A stretch of 64,000 bases of DNA, from contig NZ_BMVL01000003.1 of NCBI RefSeq assembly GCF_014650695.1, positions 310,001 through 374,000 of the forward strand, in the 5' to 3' direction. Under the pieces are notes generated by a model. It worked only from the letters and a program-made list of their open reading frames with translations, was not told where the DNA came from and did no database searches. Source of the DNA: Streptomyces avidinii (lineage in GTDB: Bacteria > Actinomycetota > Actinomycetes > Streptomycetales > Streptomycetaceae). Shown one piece after another: positions 35,270-44,453 of this stretch. The stretch's first letter is position 1, and every line of letters begins with the position of its first letter. Position numbers and translations under genes: made by a program.

Positions 35270-37726
35270 CTACTCCTGCGCGGTGCGCCGGCGCCGCATC
35301 CACCACGTCAGGGTGACGCCGGCCGTTGCCAGTGCAGCGGCGACACCGGCGATCAGGCCCACCGGTGTGTTGGAGCCGGTGTCGGCGAGGTCGCCGTCGG
35401 GGTCCTCCGGTGTGGGTGGCGTGTTGTCACCGCCGCCGGGGTTCGTGGGGTCCGGGGCCGGGGTCGTCGGGGGGTTGGTCGGCTTGCCGGTGCCCGACGG
35501 GGTCGGTGTCGGGGTGGGGTCGTCACCGGGATCTTCGCCGCCCGGGTCCTCGCCGCTGCCGTCCGTGGCCGGGCCTGCGCCGAGGTACAGGGTGTCGAGG
35601 TCCCGGTAGGAGGCGTCATCGGACTTGCCGGAGTTGACGGTGGTGTTGTCCAGGTCACGGTTCTCGGTGTCGAACTGGGCCTTGGGGATGTTCTGCTTGG
35701 GCTGCTTGGAGAAGTCGACGCCGCCGACGCCCTGCTTGTACAGCTTGCCGCCGTACTCCAGCTCGAACCATTCGATGCCCTCCTTGATGGACTGCATGTA
35801 CGTGTCCCAGACCTTTTCACGGGTCCAGTCCTCATGCGGAGCGCGGATCGGCCAGGCCGAGACGTCGTTGGAGTTGATGATGTCGTGGAAGTCCGTCGGG
35901 GACTTGGCATCCTGCTGACGGATGTACTCGGCGGCGACGCGGGCGTTGTAGACGGCGCGCAGCTCGGCGTACTTGGGGTCCTTGTTCACCCGCTCCTGGA
36001 TGACCGGGACGATGTTGGCGTTGACCGACCGTTCGATGGCCTTCTTCTCGGCGTCCGAGAGGTCGGTGCATTCGGTGGAGCCGGGGACGGTGTAGTCGAC
36101 GTCCAGCCACTGGGCGGAGACGTCCATCGGCGATTCGAGGATGTAGATCCCGCCGTCCTGCTCGCGGACCTTGGCCTCGTCGGGCTCGATCCAGAAGCGG
36201 GTACCGGGGAAGCAGGGGATGCCGTTGCGGCGCGGCGCGGTGTCCCAGTACAGCCTGCCCCCGGGATGCTTGTCGGGGTTCAGGGCCTCGGAGAAGTCGT
36301 GCTTCATGACCAGGTCGGCGTCGAGGAGGACGCGGCCGGCGTCGGTCTTGCCGAACTTGGCGTCCATGACCTTGTCCGGCTGGTCCGGGTTCAGGTTGAC
36401 CCAGAACTTTTCGGGGGTCAGGGCGAGCCAGGTGAACAGGGCGTCGGAGGAGAGCTGCATCCTGGCTTCGCCGCCGAAGCCGGGGTTGTTGTCCGGGTCG
36501 GGCATCTGGTCGGCGCGCATGGAGTAGCTCATGCCCTTGCCCTTTTCGAGACCGCCGACGTACCGGAGTTCCATGGTGGTGAAGTCGACGCCGCCCGGGC
36601 CGCCCCGGGGGAGGGTGCCCCTCGGGTCGAGGCGGTTGGCGTCCCGCTGGTAGCGCTTCGCCTCTTCCAGGGTCTTCCCGGAGGACAGGGCCCGGTCGTT
36701 GGCGGGGCCGCGGGTGCCGCACGTGTTGGCGCCGACCGCCGAGAGCTGCGTTGTTCCGGTCTGGCAGGCGGGCGCGAACCACCGCTGATGGTCCGAATAC
36801 CCCTTGATCGGGGTGGTCTTGGGCACCGGGTTGTACATGCGCTGGTTTCCGCGCACCTGCCCGGTCTTCCCGTTCCGCATGTTGCGGACGTCGCGCTCCA
36901 GGTCGTCGATGAGCTTGGCCTGGCCCTTGGTGAAGGGCTTCGCGCCGGTGAAGCGGAACTTGTGGTCGGGCAGCGACTTGGCGACGACCCGGTCATTCGC
37001 AAGCTGCTGCGCCGTCAGCTTCGAGTTCGACTTGAACTCGTTGAACTCTTTGTTCTTCTGGTTGTAGGCGTCGTACCGGCGCTCGCCGACCTTGTCGCCG
37101 TTCTTGTCGAACAGCTCGACGGTGACCTCGCACAGCCAGTCCGGGCCGATCAGCTTGTAGTCCTTGACGAGCTGCCGTTCGAAGCCCGAGCCCTTGTGGT
37201 TGTTGATCTGGTTGCGGATGTACCGCTTGTCGAACCAGTGCTTGAACCCCAGGTTCTCCTTGTTCGCGAAGTACCGGGCGTAAATCTCCATCGCCCGGTC
37301 CGCAGGCTTCCCCGACGCGTTGGCGATCTTCTTCCATGCCTCGACGTTCTTGTCCAGGTCCCCGGGGACCTTCGACAGGGCCTCGGTCTTCTGGGCAGCT
37401 GTCGGTGTCTGAAGGCCGTCGTACGCCTGTCCCGGAAGGTCGAAGTCGAAGTTCCTGGGGAGGGCAGTGTCCTTGTACAGGTTCCCGGTCGGGTTGTCGG
37501 GGAACCCGGAGTCCGGCGGTGTCGTCGGGGCGGTCGGGAGGCCGTTGCGGGTGTCGCAGCGCTTCCCGGATCCCGCCTTCATCTTCGCCGAGACCGGCGG
37601 TAACTTCGGTGGTGCGGCCTCGACGGCCTGGAGTCCGGTTGTGACGATCGCGGCCGTCAGGCCGACAGCGGCCGTGAACCTGGCCGCGAACCGCCACTTG
37701 GACGGTATGCGAATGTGTAAGTTCAA
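35270..37726 (-). CDS. LAXTG sortase-anchored surface protein with putative PD-(D/E)XK nuclease-like domain
   Basis: An 818-residue cell-wall protein. A signal peptide (FTAAVGLTAAIVTTGLQAVEA) leads; the C-terminus has a Pro/Thr/Gly spacer, LADTG, a hydrophobic helix and RRRR, the full signal for a class E (LAXTG) sortase. Residues about 180-250 hold a pattern matching the PD-(D/E)XK fold: GFERQL (E183), RRYDAY (D219), NEFKSN (E230-x-K232) and QQLANDR. The middle 400 residues contain a domain I cannot name, with FWVNLNPDQPDKVMDAKFG and GRVLLDADLVMK. The TTG at 37726 is chosen because it directly begins the signal peptide, after GGAGAGGG. GC content is lower than in the neighbours, suggesting transfer. 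The nuclease assignment is inference. Confidence 0.7.
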   Translation of the reverse strand: MNLHIRIPSKWRFAARFTAAVGLTAAIVTTGLQAVEAAPPKLPPVSAKMKAGSGKRCDTRNGLPTAPTTPPDSGFPDNPTGNLYKDTALPRNFDFDLPGQAYDGLQTPTAAQKTEALSKVPGDLDKNVEAWKKIANASGKPADRAMEIYARYFANKENLGFKHWFDKRYIRNQINNHKGSGFERQLVKDYKLIGPDWLCEVTVELFDKNGDKVGERRYDAYNQKNKEFNEFKSNSKLTAQQLANDRVVAKSLPDHKFRFTGAKPFTKGQAKLIDDLERDVRNMRNGKTGQVRGNQRMYNPVPKTTPIKGYSDHQRWFAPACQTGTTQLSAVGANTCGTRGPANDRALSSGKTLEEAKRYQRDANRLDPRGTLPRGGPGGVDFTTMELRYVGGLEKGKGMSYSMRADQMPDPDNNPGFGGEARMQLSSDALFTWLALTPEKFWVNLNPDQPDKVMDAKFGKTDAGRVLLDADLVMKHDFSEALNPDKHPGGRLYWDTAPRRNGIPCFPGTRFWIEPDEAKVREQDGGIYILESPMDVSAQWLDVDYTVPGSTECTDLSDAEKKAIERSVNANIVPVIQERVNKDPKYAELRAVYNARVAAEYIRQQDAKSPTDFHDIINSNDVSAWPIRAPHEDWTREKVWDTYMQSIKEGIEWFELEYGGKLYKQGVGGVDFSKQPKQNIPKAQFDTENRDLDNTTVNSGKSDDASYRDLDTLYLGAGPATDGSGEDPGGEDPGDDPTPTPTPSGTGKPTNPPTTPAPDPTNPGGGDNTPPTPEDPDGDLADTGSNTPVGLIAGVAAALATAGVTLTWWMRRRRTAQE

Positions 37727-37935
37727 GAGCTCGTCTTTCCCTCTCCGGTGGGGCCTTGAGGGGGTGCGGGCGGCGCGTGGGCCCCCGTGACGTGTACGCG
37801 CCACCTCGACCACCATAGCCCTCACCAGTCACAAGTAAAGACGAGTTAAGGCGTGTCGACGAAGCGCCAACACCACTGTGGAGGCAGCCAGTTCACACGT
37901 CGCCCTCAGCCCCAGGGGCACCCGCCGGCTTGCGC

Positions 37936-38652
37936 CTAGACGAAGTACAAGCCCTCCATGTCCCTCACCGCGGCTTCGGAGTGCCGCACACGGAACGCCG
38001 TCGTCTCCATCTCCTCCCACCCCCACGGATCCGAGTGCCCGAGCGCCAGGCCCCCCAGGCCGGCCCAGTAGACCTCGTTCGCGGGCGCGTCCAGGTCGAC
38101 GCCCGCGTTGTCCACCATCCACCCTCTGAGATCCAGGGACGCGATCACCGCACCCGGATCGCCCGACATGACGAACGGCTCGTCATCCGGCCATCCCGAT
38201 GCGTGGAACATCGCTCCGTCCGGCAACCACACGATGTTCTCGGTGTGCTCCATCCCCCCGTGGTAGGAGACCCGTCCCACGATCCGCGCATCCGGGAACC
38301 GCTCCCGTAACTCCTTCGCGGCCGACCGGAGCGGCTCGTCGTTGCCGTCGGTCGCGAACGCGGGAGTCGCGATGCTCAACATGCCGCCCCACGCGGCAGC
38401 GTGCACGATGTCCAGATCAGACCGTGCTGCCGAGGGGAGCGGGGTCTGTGCGGAGCGCGGCCCGAGGTCCTCCAGGACGGCCTCGATGCCCTCGAAGGAC
38501 TCGACGAACGCGCGTGCGCGTTCGGGGTCATTGGGGGGCAGGTTGCGGGCGTCGACATTGAATGGCGCCTCGAACGCTGTCAAGTGGCACAGACTCATCG
38601 AGCCGCGCACGATCCGGTCCGGCGCAGAGGTCCAGTAGGTGTTCTCGTTCAT
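37936..38652 (-). CDS. Hypothetical protein
   Basis: A 238-residue soluble protein beginning MNENTYWTSAPDRIVRGSM. It may belong to a small Streptomyces DUF family (possibly DUF6333), but I am not sure. Visible conserved-looking segments are SLDLRGWMVDNAGVDLDAP and NEVYWAGLGGLALG. There is no signal or catalytic motif. It is upstream of the LAXTG gene on the same strand, 209 bp away, so co-transcription is uncertain. Composition is lower in GC than average, like the surface-protein gene. Confidence 0.6.
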   Translation of the reverse strand: MNENTYWTSAPDRIVRGSMSLCHLTAFEAPFNVDARNLPPNDPERARAFVESFEGIEAVLEDLGPRSAQTPLPSAARSDLDIVHAAAWGGMLSIATPAFATDGNDEPLRSAAKELRERFPDARIVGRVSYHGGMEHTENIVWLPDGAMFHASGWPDDEPFVMSGDPGAVIASLDLRGWMVDNAGVDLDAPANEVYWAGLGGLALGHSDPWGWEEMETTAFRVRHSEAAVRDMEGLYFV

Positions 38653-38869
38653 GCGGGCCACCGTAACGGCCGGCGATGACAGAAGTGCCGTTGCCCAGGC
38701 GGTCGGTTGAGCAGGGTGGCGTTGCGTGAGACCGCCCACGCCTTCTCGTCCAGCAGCGGAATTGATGCACCATCAGTACCTTGTCTGCGGGGCGGAGACC
38801 TGCCCCGTACGCACGATTCACCACTCGACTCAACCGCTGGTCACAGGGTGTGTCACTTGGGTCCCTGGG

Positions 38870-39781
38870 TCACCTCGGCACGGCCGCGGGCAGCGGTTCG
38901 CGGGCCGTGTGCCAGGCGGGCGGGAGTGCGGCGACGCCCGTGCGGGCGGCGATGACCCCGCCCGCGATGGCGCACGTGGTGTCGATGTCGCCGCGCCCGC
39001 CGACGGTGGACCACAGGCCCTCGTGCAGGTCGTCGAGGTGGCCCGCCGCGCACCAGAGGGCGTACGGGACGGTGTCGGGCCCGGACATCCGGTAGCCGGA
39101 GCCCAGGACCTCCGCGGCGTGCCGGACGGAGGTGTGCTCCGGCATGCGCGCCGCGATCCGCACCCCGGACCGGACGTCGCCGACGGGGAGCCGTTCGGCG
39201 ACGGCCCGGAGGAAGGCCGGCCGCGCCGGGGCAGGGCCGCCCCGGCTGCGGGTGGCCAGCGCCGCGGCCAGGGCGACCGCCACCGCCCCGGAGACGGCCT
39301 CCGGGTGGTGGTGCGAGACCGCGCTCTGCCCGGCCGCCTGCTCGGCCACGGCATCGAGGTCGGCGGCGTGCCAGGCGCCGAGCGGGGCGACGCGCATGGC
39401 CGCGCCGTTGCCCCAGGAGCCCTGGCCGCCGAACTGTCCGGCGACCACCTCTCGCCACGGTTCGCCCGCGCCGATCCGGCGGAGCACGTCGTGCATCGAG
39501 GCACCGTAGCCGCGGTGCGCGTCCTCGGCGTAGGCCTCGGCGAGGCGCAGGGCGAGACGGTCCTGGTCCACGGCGCCGCCGCCCTCGGCGAGTTCCCGGA
39601 CGAGCACGAGCGCCTGAGCGGTGTCGTCGCTCCACCGCCACAGCGGCTCCGGCGGCGGGATCCGCGCCTCCAGGGCTGCCGGGCCCTCGCGGCGCAGGAT
39701 GCCGAACCAGCGGTCACCGAAGGCATCTCCGAAGGCGAGTCCGGACAGCGAGTCCAGTGCGGCGGCAGGCAGATCGATCAT
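38870..39781 (-). CDS. ADP-ribosylglycohydrolase (DraG/ARH-like)
   Basis: A 303-residue ADP-ribosylglycohydrolase. The metal-binding motifs are GLAFGDAFGDRW, WSDDTAQALVLV and GDIDTTCAIAGGVIAA, whose aspartates hold two Mg2+ or Mn2+ ions. Enzymes of this group cleave ADP-ribose from proteins or small molecules. The start is the ATG at 39781. No ADP-ribosyltransferase gene is seen nearby. The gene is followed by no same-strand partner within 200 bp. Confidence 0.87.
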   Translation of the reverse strand: MIDLPAAALDSLSGLAFGDAFGDRWFGILRREGPAALEARIPPPEPLWRWSDDTAQALVLVRELAEGGGAVDQDRLALRLAEAYAEDAHRGYGASMHDVLRRIGAGEPWREVVAGQFGGQGSWGNGAAMRVAPLGAWHAADLDAVAEQAAGQSAVSHHHPEAVSGAVAVALAAALATRSRGGPAPARPAFLRAVAERLPVGDVRSGVRIAARMPEHTSVRHAAEVLGSGYRMSGPDTVPYALWCAAGHLDDLHEGLWSTVGGRGDIDTTCAIAGGVIAARTGVAALPPAWHTAREPLPAAVPR

Positions 39782-39846
39782 CGGAGCAGTATCACAAGCC
39801 GCCCGCGCCCCGGCACTGCGATTTCGGTGCGGAGGCCGGCCGGAGG

Positions 39847-40260
39847 TCAGCCGGAGGGCGGCAGAGCGACGAGTTCGACCTCGAAGCCGTCCTCGTTCTC
39901 CAGGTAGGCGGCGCAGTGCCGGGGGCCGCCCGCGTACGGGTGGCGGTCGGGGAACATCAGGCGCCAGCCGTGCCGGGTCGCCTCCCCGGACAGGCGCTCG
40001 ACCGCGGCGGGGTCCTCGACGTGGAAGGCCAGGTGGTTCAGGCCCGGCCGGCAGCGGTCGTGCCGGTCGGCGGTGAGGGCCGGGGACTCTTCGACGACCA
40101 GGTACGTCGGTCCGAGCCGCCAGCTGCGGCCGTTCTCCCAATGCTGGAAGGGGGAGTGGCCCAGCGCCTCCAGGAGCCAGCCGAGGGAGGCGATCGCGCG
40201 GTCGAGATCCGGCACCCAGAGTTCGACGTGGTGCAGCGTGCCGCTGACCGGCCGGCTCAT
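39847..40260 (-). CDS. VOC-family protein
   Basis: A 137-residue VOC-fold protein. It has HHVELWVPDLDRAIASLGWLL at the start, LNHLAFHVEDPAAVERL in the middle and the Glu ligand near DGFEVELVALP. The ATG overlaps the stop of the upstream mepB-type gene (ATGA), so both are translated together. It resembles glyoxalase or fosfomycin-resistance-like proteins. A detoxification role is possible but unproven. Confidence 0.8.
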   Translation of the reverse strand: MSRPVSGTLHHVELWVPDLDRAIASLGWLLEALGHSPFQHWENGRSWRLGPTYLVVEESPALTADRHDRCRPGLNHLAFHVEDPAAVERLSGEATRHGWRLMFPDRHPYAGGPRHCAAYLENEDGFEVELVALPPSG

Positions 40261-40817
40261 CCGTAGAGCTCCCGGGCGCGGTCGAGGTCCACCGGCCCGT
40301 TCTGGGGCAGCTGCAGGAAGTGGTCGAGCTGCCATGCCTGGGCACTGGCCGCCTGGCGGTTGGTGGTGGTCACCCACGGCGGGTAGACGCGGAAGGCGCG
40401 CTTTCCGCCGGAACCGTCCGTCGACACCACCCCGTGCCGCTGCAGCGCCTCCCTCGGGAGCACGAACTGCCCGGCGCGGTCTCCGTCGCGGGTGCCGATG
40501 ACGAAGAGGTCCACGGGGTCCGCGGCGTCGAAGGGCTGGATGGGCCCGCCCGCGGACCGCTTCCAGACGGTGACGAACTGGCCGACCTTGGTGGGCGTCG
40601 TCCGCGCCGCGCGGAACCGGACGGAGCGGCCGTCCAGGGTGAAGGTGTGGGCGGCGTACTCCGCGCTCTCGGCCTCGGGGACCGGTTGCGAGCAGGTGAA
40701 TCCGCAGGGGTCGTAGACGAGCGCCTTCGCCGCTGCGAGGTCCGCGTGGACCGCGACGGTGTCCGTCCACGGTGCGGGATGGGCAGGGGATGTCGGCGCG
40801 CGGTGCTTCGTCGTCAT
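40257..40817 (-). CDS. MepB-family protein
   Basis: A 186-residue protein of the MepB family, recognised from KALVYDPCGFTCSQPVPEAES, FRAARTTPTKVGQFVTVWKR and FVLPREALQRHGVVS. MepB in Staphylococcus lies in the mepRAB multidrug-efflux operon but its activity is not established; the fold looks nuclease-like in some analyses. Here it is coupled to a VOC gene through a four-base overlap. Confidence 0.8.
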   Translation of the reverse strand: MTTKHRAPTSPAHPAPWTDTVAVHADLAAAKALVYDPCGFTCSQPVPEAESAEYAAHTFTLDGRSVRFRAARTTPTKVGQFVTVWKRSAGGPIQPFDAADPVDLFVIGTRDGDRAGQFVLPREALQRHGVVSTDGSGGKRAFRVYPPWVTTTNRQAASAQAWQLDHFLQLPQNGPVDLDRARELYG

Positions 40818-40907
40818 GCCCTCACCCTGTCACGGCCGGGACCGGACCATGACCGGGCCCGGGGACGGGGCTGCCGGCCGGCCCGGGCGGGCCTGCCGGC
40901 CGTGTGT

Positions 40908-41300
40908 TCAGTCGAGGTCGACGTGGACGCTGGTGGACTTCACACGGGCGACGGCCCGGACGCCGACCGCGAGCCCGAGTTCCTCGACCGCCTCGCGGGT
41001 CAGCAGGGAGACCACCCGGTGCGGGCCGGACTGGATCTCGACCTGGGCGGCGACGTCGCCGAGCCGCACCGCCGTCACGATCCCGGGCAGTGCGTTGCGG
41101 ACCGAGGTGGTGGACTCGCCGTCGCCCTCGGTCGCCTCCTGGGCGAGCGCCACGCAGAAGGCCGCCAGATGCACGCCCTCGACCATCCGCCTGTTGCCGT
41201 CCCGCAGGGTCGGGAAGCGGCCCGCGTCCGCCCAGCGGCGGGCGGTGTCGGTGCTGACGCGGAGGAGTTGAGCGGCTTCGCCGATCGTGTAGAGCTGCAC
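40908..41300 (-). CDS. Mop/TOBE-domain molybdate-binding protein with N-terminal HTH
   Basis: A 130-residue protein. An excisionase/MerR-like HTH (YTIGEAAQLLRVSTDTARRW) is followed by a Mop/TOBE domain (RNALPGIVTAVRLGDVAAQVEI and a SLLTREAVEELGL segment). This domain pair occurs in actinobacterial molybdate- or tungstate-responsive regulators and storage proteins. The start at 41300 fits a normal-length protein. It faces the MpaB-family gene across 91 bp. No molybdate transporter genes are adjacent. Confidence 0.82.
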   Translation of the reverse strand: MQLYTIGEAAQLLRVSTDTARRWADAGRFPTLRDGNRRMVEGVHLAAFCVALAQEATEGDGESTTSVRNALPGIVTAVRLGDVAAQVEIQSGPHRVVSLLTREAVEELGLAVGVRAVARVKSTSVHVDLD

Positions 41301-41391
41301 GCCGCAACTCTATGCCCGCCGCAGCGGCCCCGGATCGGTAGGCTGGCACCGCCGGGCGCCCGCGACGTGGAGGCACGCAGTGGAGGTACGG

Positions 41392-42360
41392 ATGGGGAAC
41401 ACCGCGACCGGCCCGGCCGAGCCGACCGGCCCGATCGAGCCGACGGCCCCGCGCCCACGCGGCGGGGCCGACCCCGGACTGTACGGCCCGTCCTCCGTCA
41501 CCTGGCAGTGCCACGGCGACCCGATGATGTGGATCGCGGGCATCCGGGCGCTCTACCTCCAGGCCCTCCACCCCCGCGCCGTCCGCGGGGTCATGGAGAA
41601 TTCGGCCGCTTTCGACCGGCACGGCAACGGCGGGGGCGACGCCTGGGGGCGCCTGCTGCGCACCGCCGACTTCGTCGGCACCCTCACCTACGGCACCACC
41701 GAGGCCGCCGAACGCGCCGGCCTCCGCGTCCGGACGATCCACCGCAAACTGTCCGCCACCGACCCGGACACCGGCGAACGCTTCCCGGTCGACGACCCCG
41801 CGCTGCTGCTGTGGATCCACTGCGCGCAGATCGACAGCTTCCTGCACGTCCTGCGCCGATCCGGCGTCCCCCTCACCCCCGCCCAGGCCGACCGCTACGT
41901 CGACGAGAACCGGGTCAATGCCCGCCTGGTCGGACTCGACCCGGCCGACGTACCCGCCGACACCGCCGGACTCGCCGCCTACTTCGACCGGATCCGCCCC
42001 GAACTCGCGGCCGGCCCCGACGCCCTCGCCGTCGACGACTTCCTGCGCGGCCCGCCCGTGCACCCCCTCCTCGTGCGTGGCCGAAACCTGCTGTGGCCAC
42101 ACGTCGCGGGTCTGGCATACGGTTCCCTCCCCGGCTGGGCACACCGGCTGTACGGTCGGCCCGCACCGGACCCGCGCAGCGTCACCCGGCGCCTGCGCCT
42201 CACCGGCCTCGTGCTGCGCAGCATTCCCGCAGGTCTACGCTGGCAGCTGCCTCCAGGTCACATCTTGAAAGCGATGCGTCGCATGGGCCCCGGGAGTCGC
42301 CCCTCGCCGTACACACTGCGTACATCAGCGGCCATACTGGACCGGCCGGGGAGGGCGTAG
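41392..42360 (+). CDS. Oxygenase MpaB-family (DUF2236) protein
   Basis: A 322-residue DUF2236 protein, the family that includes the rubber oxygenase Lcp and fungal MpaB. Recognised features are VTWQCHGDPMMWIAGIRAL, LYLQALHPRAVRGVM and FLHVLRRSGVPLTPAQADRYV; conserved histidines (HP in ALHPRA) bind heme in Lcp. TAGGCT at 41339-41344 may be the -10, and the ATG at 41392 follows GGAGGT. The substrate is unknown. The kinase gene follows 26 bp later and may be co-transcribed. Confidence 0.8.
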   Translation: MGNTATGPAEPTGPIEPTAPRPRGGADPGLYGPSSVTWQCHGDPMMWIAGIRALYLQALHPRAVRGVMENSAAFDRHGNGGGDAWGRLLRTADFVGTLTYGTTEAAERAGLRVRTIHRKLSATDPDTGERFPVDDPALLLWIHCAQIDSFLHVLRRSGVPLTPAQADRYVDENRVNARLVGLDPADVPADTAGLAAYFDRIRPELAAGPDALAVDDFLRGPPVHPLLVRGRNLLWPHVAGLAYGSLPGWAHRLYGRPAPDPRSVTRRLRLTGLVLRSIPAGLRWQLPPGHILKAMRRMGPGSRPSPYTLRTSAAILDRPGRA

Positions 42361-42386
42361 CACGACAACGGGGGCGGCTTCAAGAC

Positions 42387-44453
42387 ATGGCGGAGTCCAG
42401 ACTGATCCAGGGCCGGTACCGGTCGCTCGATCTGATCGGGCGCGGCGGGATGGGCGAGGTGTGGCGCGCCCGCGACGAATCGCTGGGCCGGCAGGTCGCC
42501 GTGAAGTGCCTCAAGCCGATCGGCGCCGAGCAGGACGCCCACTTCACGCAGGTGCTCCGCGAGCGGTTCCGGCGCGAGGCCCGCGTGGCCGCGTCCCTCC
42601 AGCACCGCGGGGTCACCGTCGTCCACGACTTCGGTGACGACAGTGCCGCGGGCGGCCCCCTCTACCTCGTCATGGAACTCCTCGAAGGCCGCAACCTCAG
42701 CCAGCTCCTGGAGGACAACGACGCCCGGCCGCTCCCCGTGGACGTCGTCGTCGACATCGCCGAGCAGATGGCCGCCGCCCTCGGCTACACCCACGACCAG
42801 GGCGTCGTCCACCGCGACCTGAAGCCCGCCAACATCATGCGGCTCACCGACGGCACCGTGAAGATCTGCGACTTCGGCATCGCCCGCCTCGCCCACGACA
42901 TCGGCTTCACCGCCAAGCTCACCGGCGGCGGCATGGCCATGGGCACCCCGCACTACATGTCGCCCGAGCAGATCGCGGGCGGCGAGGTCGACCACCGCAG
43001 CGACCTCTACTCCCTCGGCTGCGTGCTCTACGAGATCGCCACCGGCGCCCCGCCCTTCGACCTCGGCGACTCCTGGTCGGTGCTGGTCGGCCACCGCGAC
43101 AACACGCCCGTGCCGCTGCGCGAGCACCGCCCCGAGCTCCCCGGCTACTTCGATCAGGTGGTCCTGGACCTGCTCGCCAAGCGCCCCGAGGACCGGCCGG
43201 GCGACGCCCGCCACGTGCACCGCCGGCTCGTCGAGGCACGGGTCGGACCGGGCGGGCTGCCCGGCGCCCAGGCCCCGCTGCCGGCCTGGGCCCGCGGGAT
43301 GACCGCCGGACGCAAGGCCGGGATCGACGCCCGACCCGCCAGCGGCGAATGGGCCGTGCTCACCGGTGCCTGGACGGCCGCGCGCCCCGCGGGCCGTCCC
43401 GGCGCCACCATCGTGCGCCCCGCGCCCGCCGAGGACCCCCGGCTCACCGCGGCGTACGGTTTCCCGCGCCCCGCCGGCCCCCGCGACAGCGGTCCCGACG
43501 CGCTCGCCGCCGGTCACGCCCGGGCGTACGCCCTCAGCCGCGCCGGCCGCCCCGAAGAGGCGCTCGCCGGGTACACGGCCGTGGCCGAGGGACGTGCCCG
43601 GGTACTCGGCGCGGACCACGCCGACACCCTCGCCGCGCGCCAGGAGACGGCGTACGAACTGGGCCGGCTCGGCCGTCACCAGGAGGCGCACGACGTGTAC
43701 CGCGCGGTCCTCGTCGCCCGTGAGCGCACCATGGGCGCGCTCCACCCCGACACCCTGCGCTGCCGGCACAACCTGGCCTGCTCGCTGGGCGCGCTGGGCC
43801 GGTTCGCGGACGCCCATGCCACCGCCGCCGCGGTAGCCGCCGACCGGGCGGCCGTCCTGGGCGCCGAGCACGCGGACACCCTGCTGACCCGGTACGAGGC
43901 GGCGTACGCCCTCGGCCGCCTGGAGCGCTGGCAGGAGGCCCTGGCGGCCTTCCGCGAGGTCGCCGCCGTACGGGACCGGGTGCTCGGCCGCGACCACCCC
44001 GACACCCTGGCCGCCCGCTACGAGGTCGGCATCGCGCTCGGCCGCACCGGGAACAGCGCCCGGGCCCTCGACCTGTTCCGGGCCCTGGTCCGCGACCGCA
44101 CCCGCGCCTACGGGGTCACCGACCCGGAGACACTCCGCGCCCGGCACGTCCTCGGCGTCAACCTGGGCCGGCTGGAGCGATGGGAGGAAGCGGTGGCCGA
44201 GGCCCGCCAGGTGGGCGCCCTGCGCGCCGAGGTGCTCGGCCCCGAGCATCCGGACACCCTGGTCAGCCGCCGGGAACTGGCCGGAGGGCTGGGCCGGCTG
44301 GGCCGCTGGGACGAGGCGCTGCCCCTCTACCGGGACCTCTCCGGCATCCGCGAACGGGCCCTCGGCGACGACCATCCCGACACGGTCCTGGCCCACGCCG
44401 ACGAGGCTCACTGTCTGGAGCGGCTCGGCCAGGTGTGCTACCAAGAGCCATGA
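42387..44453 (+). CDS. Hanks-type Ser/Thr protein kinase with C-terminal TPR repeats
   Basis: A 688-residue kinase. It has the Gly loop GRGGMGEVW (18-26), Lys40 in VAVKCLK, HRDLKPAN, DFGIARLAH and GTPHYMSPEQ, so it should be active. After residue ~340 come at least six TPR units with a 42-residue period, each holding an HPDTL-like motif, as in kinesin-light-chain-type TPRs. There is no membrane segment, unlike PknB, so it is cytoplasmic and probably reads a protein partner through the TPRs. The stop overlaps the start of the FAD oxidoreductase gene (ATGA). Confidence 0.9.
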   Translation: MAESRLIQGRYRSLDLIGRGGMGEVWRARDESLGRQVAVKCLKPIGAEQDAHFTQVLRERFRREARVAASLQHRGVTVVHDFGDDSAAGGPLYLVMELLEGRNLSQLLEDNDARPLPVDVVVDIAEQMAAALGYTHDQGVVHRDLKPANIMRLTDGTVKICDFGIARLAHDIGFTAKLTGGGMAMGTPHYMSPEQIAGGEVDHRSDLYSLGCVLYEIATGAPPFDLGDSWSVLVGHRDNTPVPLREHRPELPGYFDQVVLDLLAKRPEDRPGDARHVHRRLVEARVGPGGLPGAQAPLPAWARGMTAGRKAGIDARPASGEWAVLTGAWTAARPAGRPGATIVRPAPAEDPRLTAAYGFPRPAGPRDSGPDALAAGHARAYALSRAGRPEEALAGYTAVAEGRARVLGADHADTLAARQETAYELGRLGRHQEAHDVYRAVLVARERTMGALHPDTLRCRHNLACSLGALGRFADAHATAAAVAADRAAVLGAEHADTLLTRYEAAYALGRLERWQEALAAFREVAAVRDRVLGRDHPDTLAARYEVGIALGRTGNSARALDLFRALVRDRTRAYGVTDPETLRARHVLGVNLGRLERWEEAVAEARQVGALRAEVLGPEHPDTLVSRRELAGGLGRLGRWDEALPLYRDLSGIRERALGDDHPDTVLAHADEAHCLERLGQVCYQEP

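Noticed and set aside
40908..41300. HTH protein considered as a phage excisionase
   Set aside because: The HTH is followed by a clear Mop/TOBE domain and no integrase or phage genes are near.
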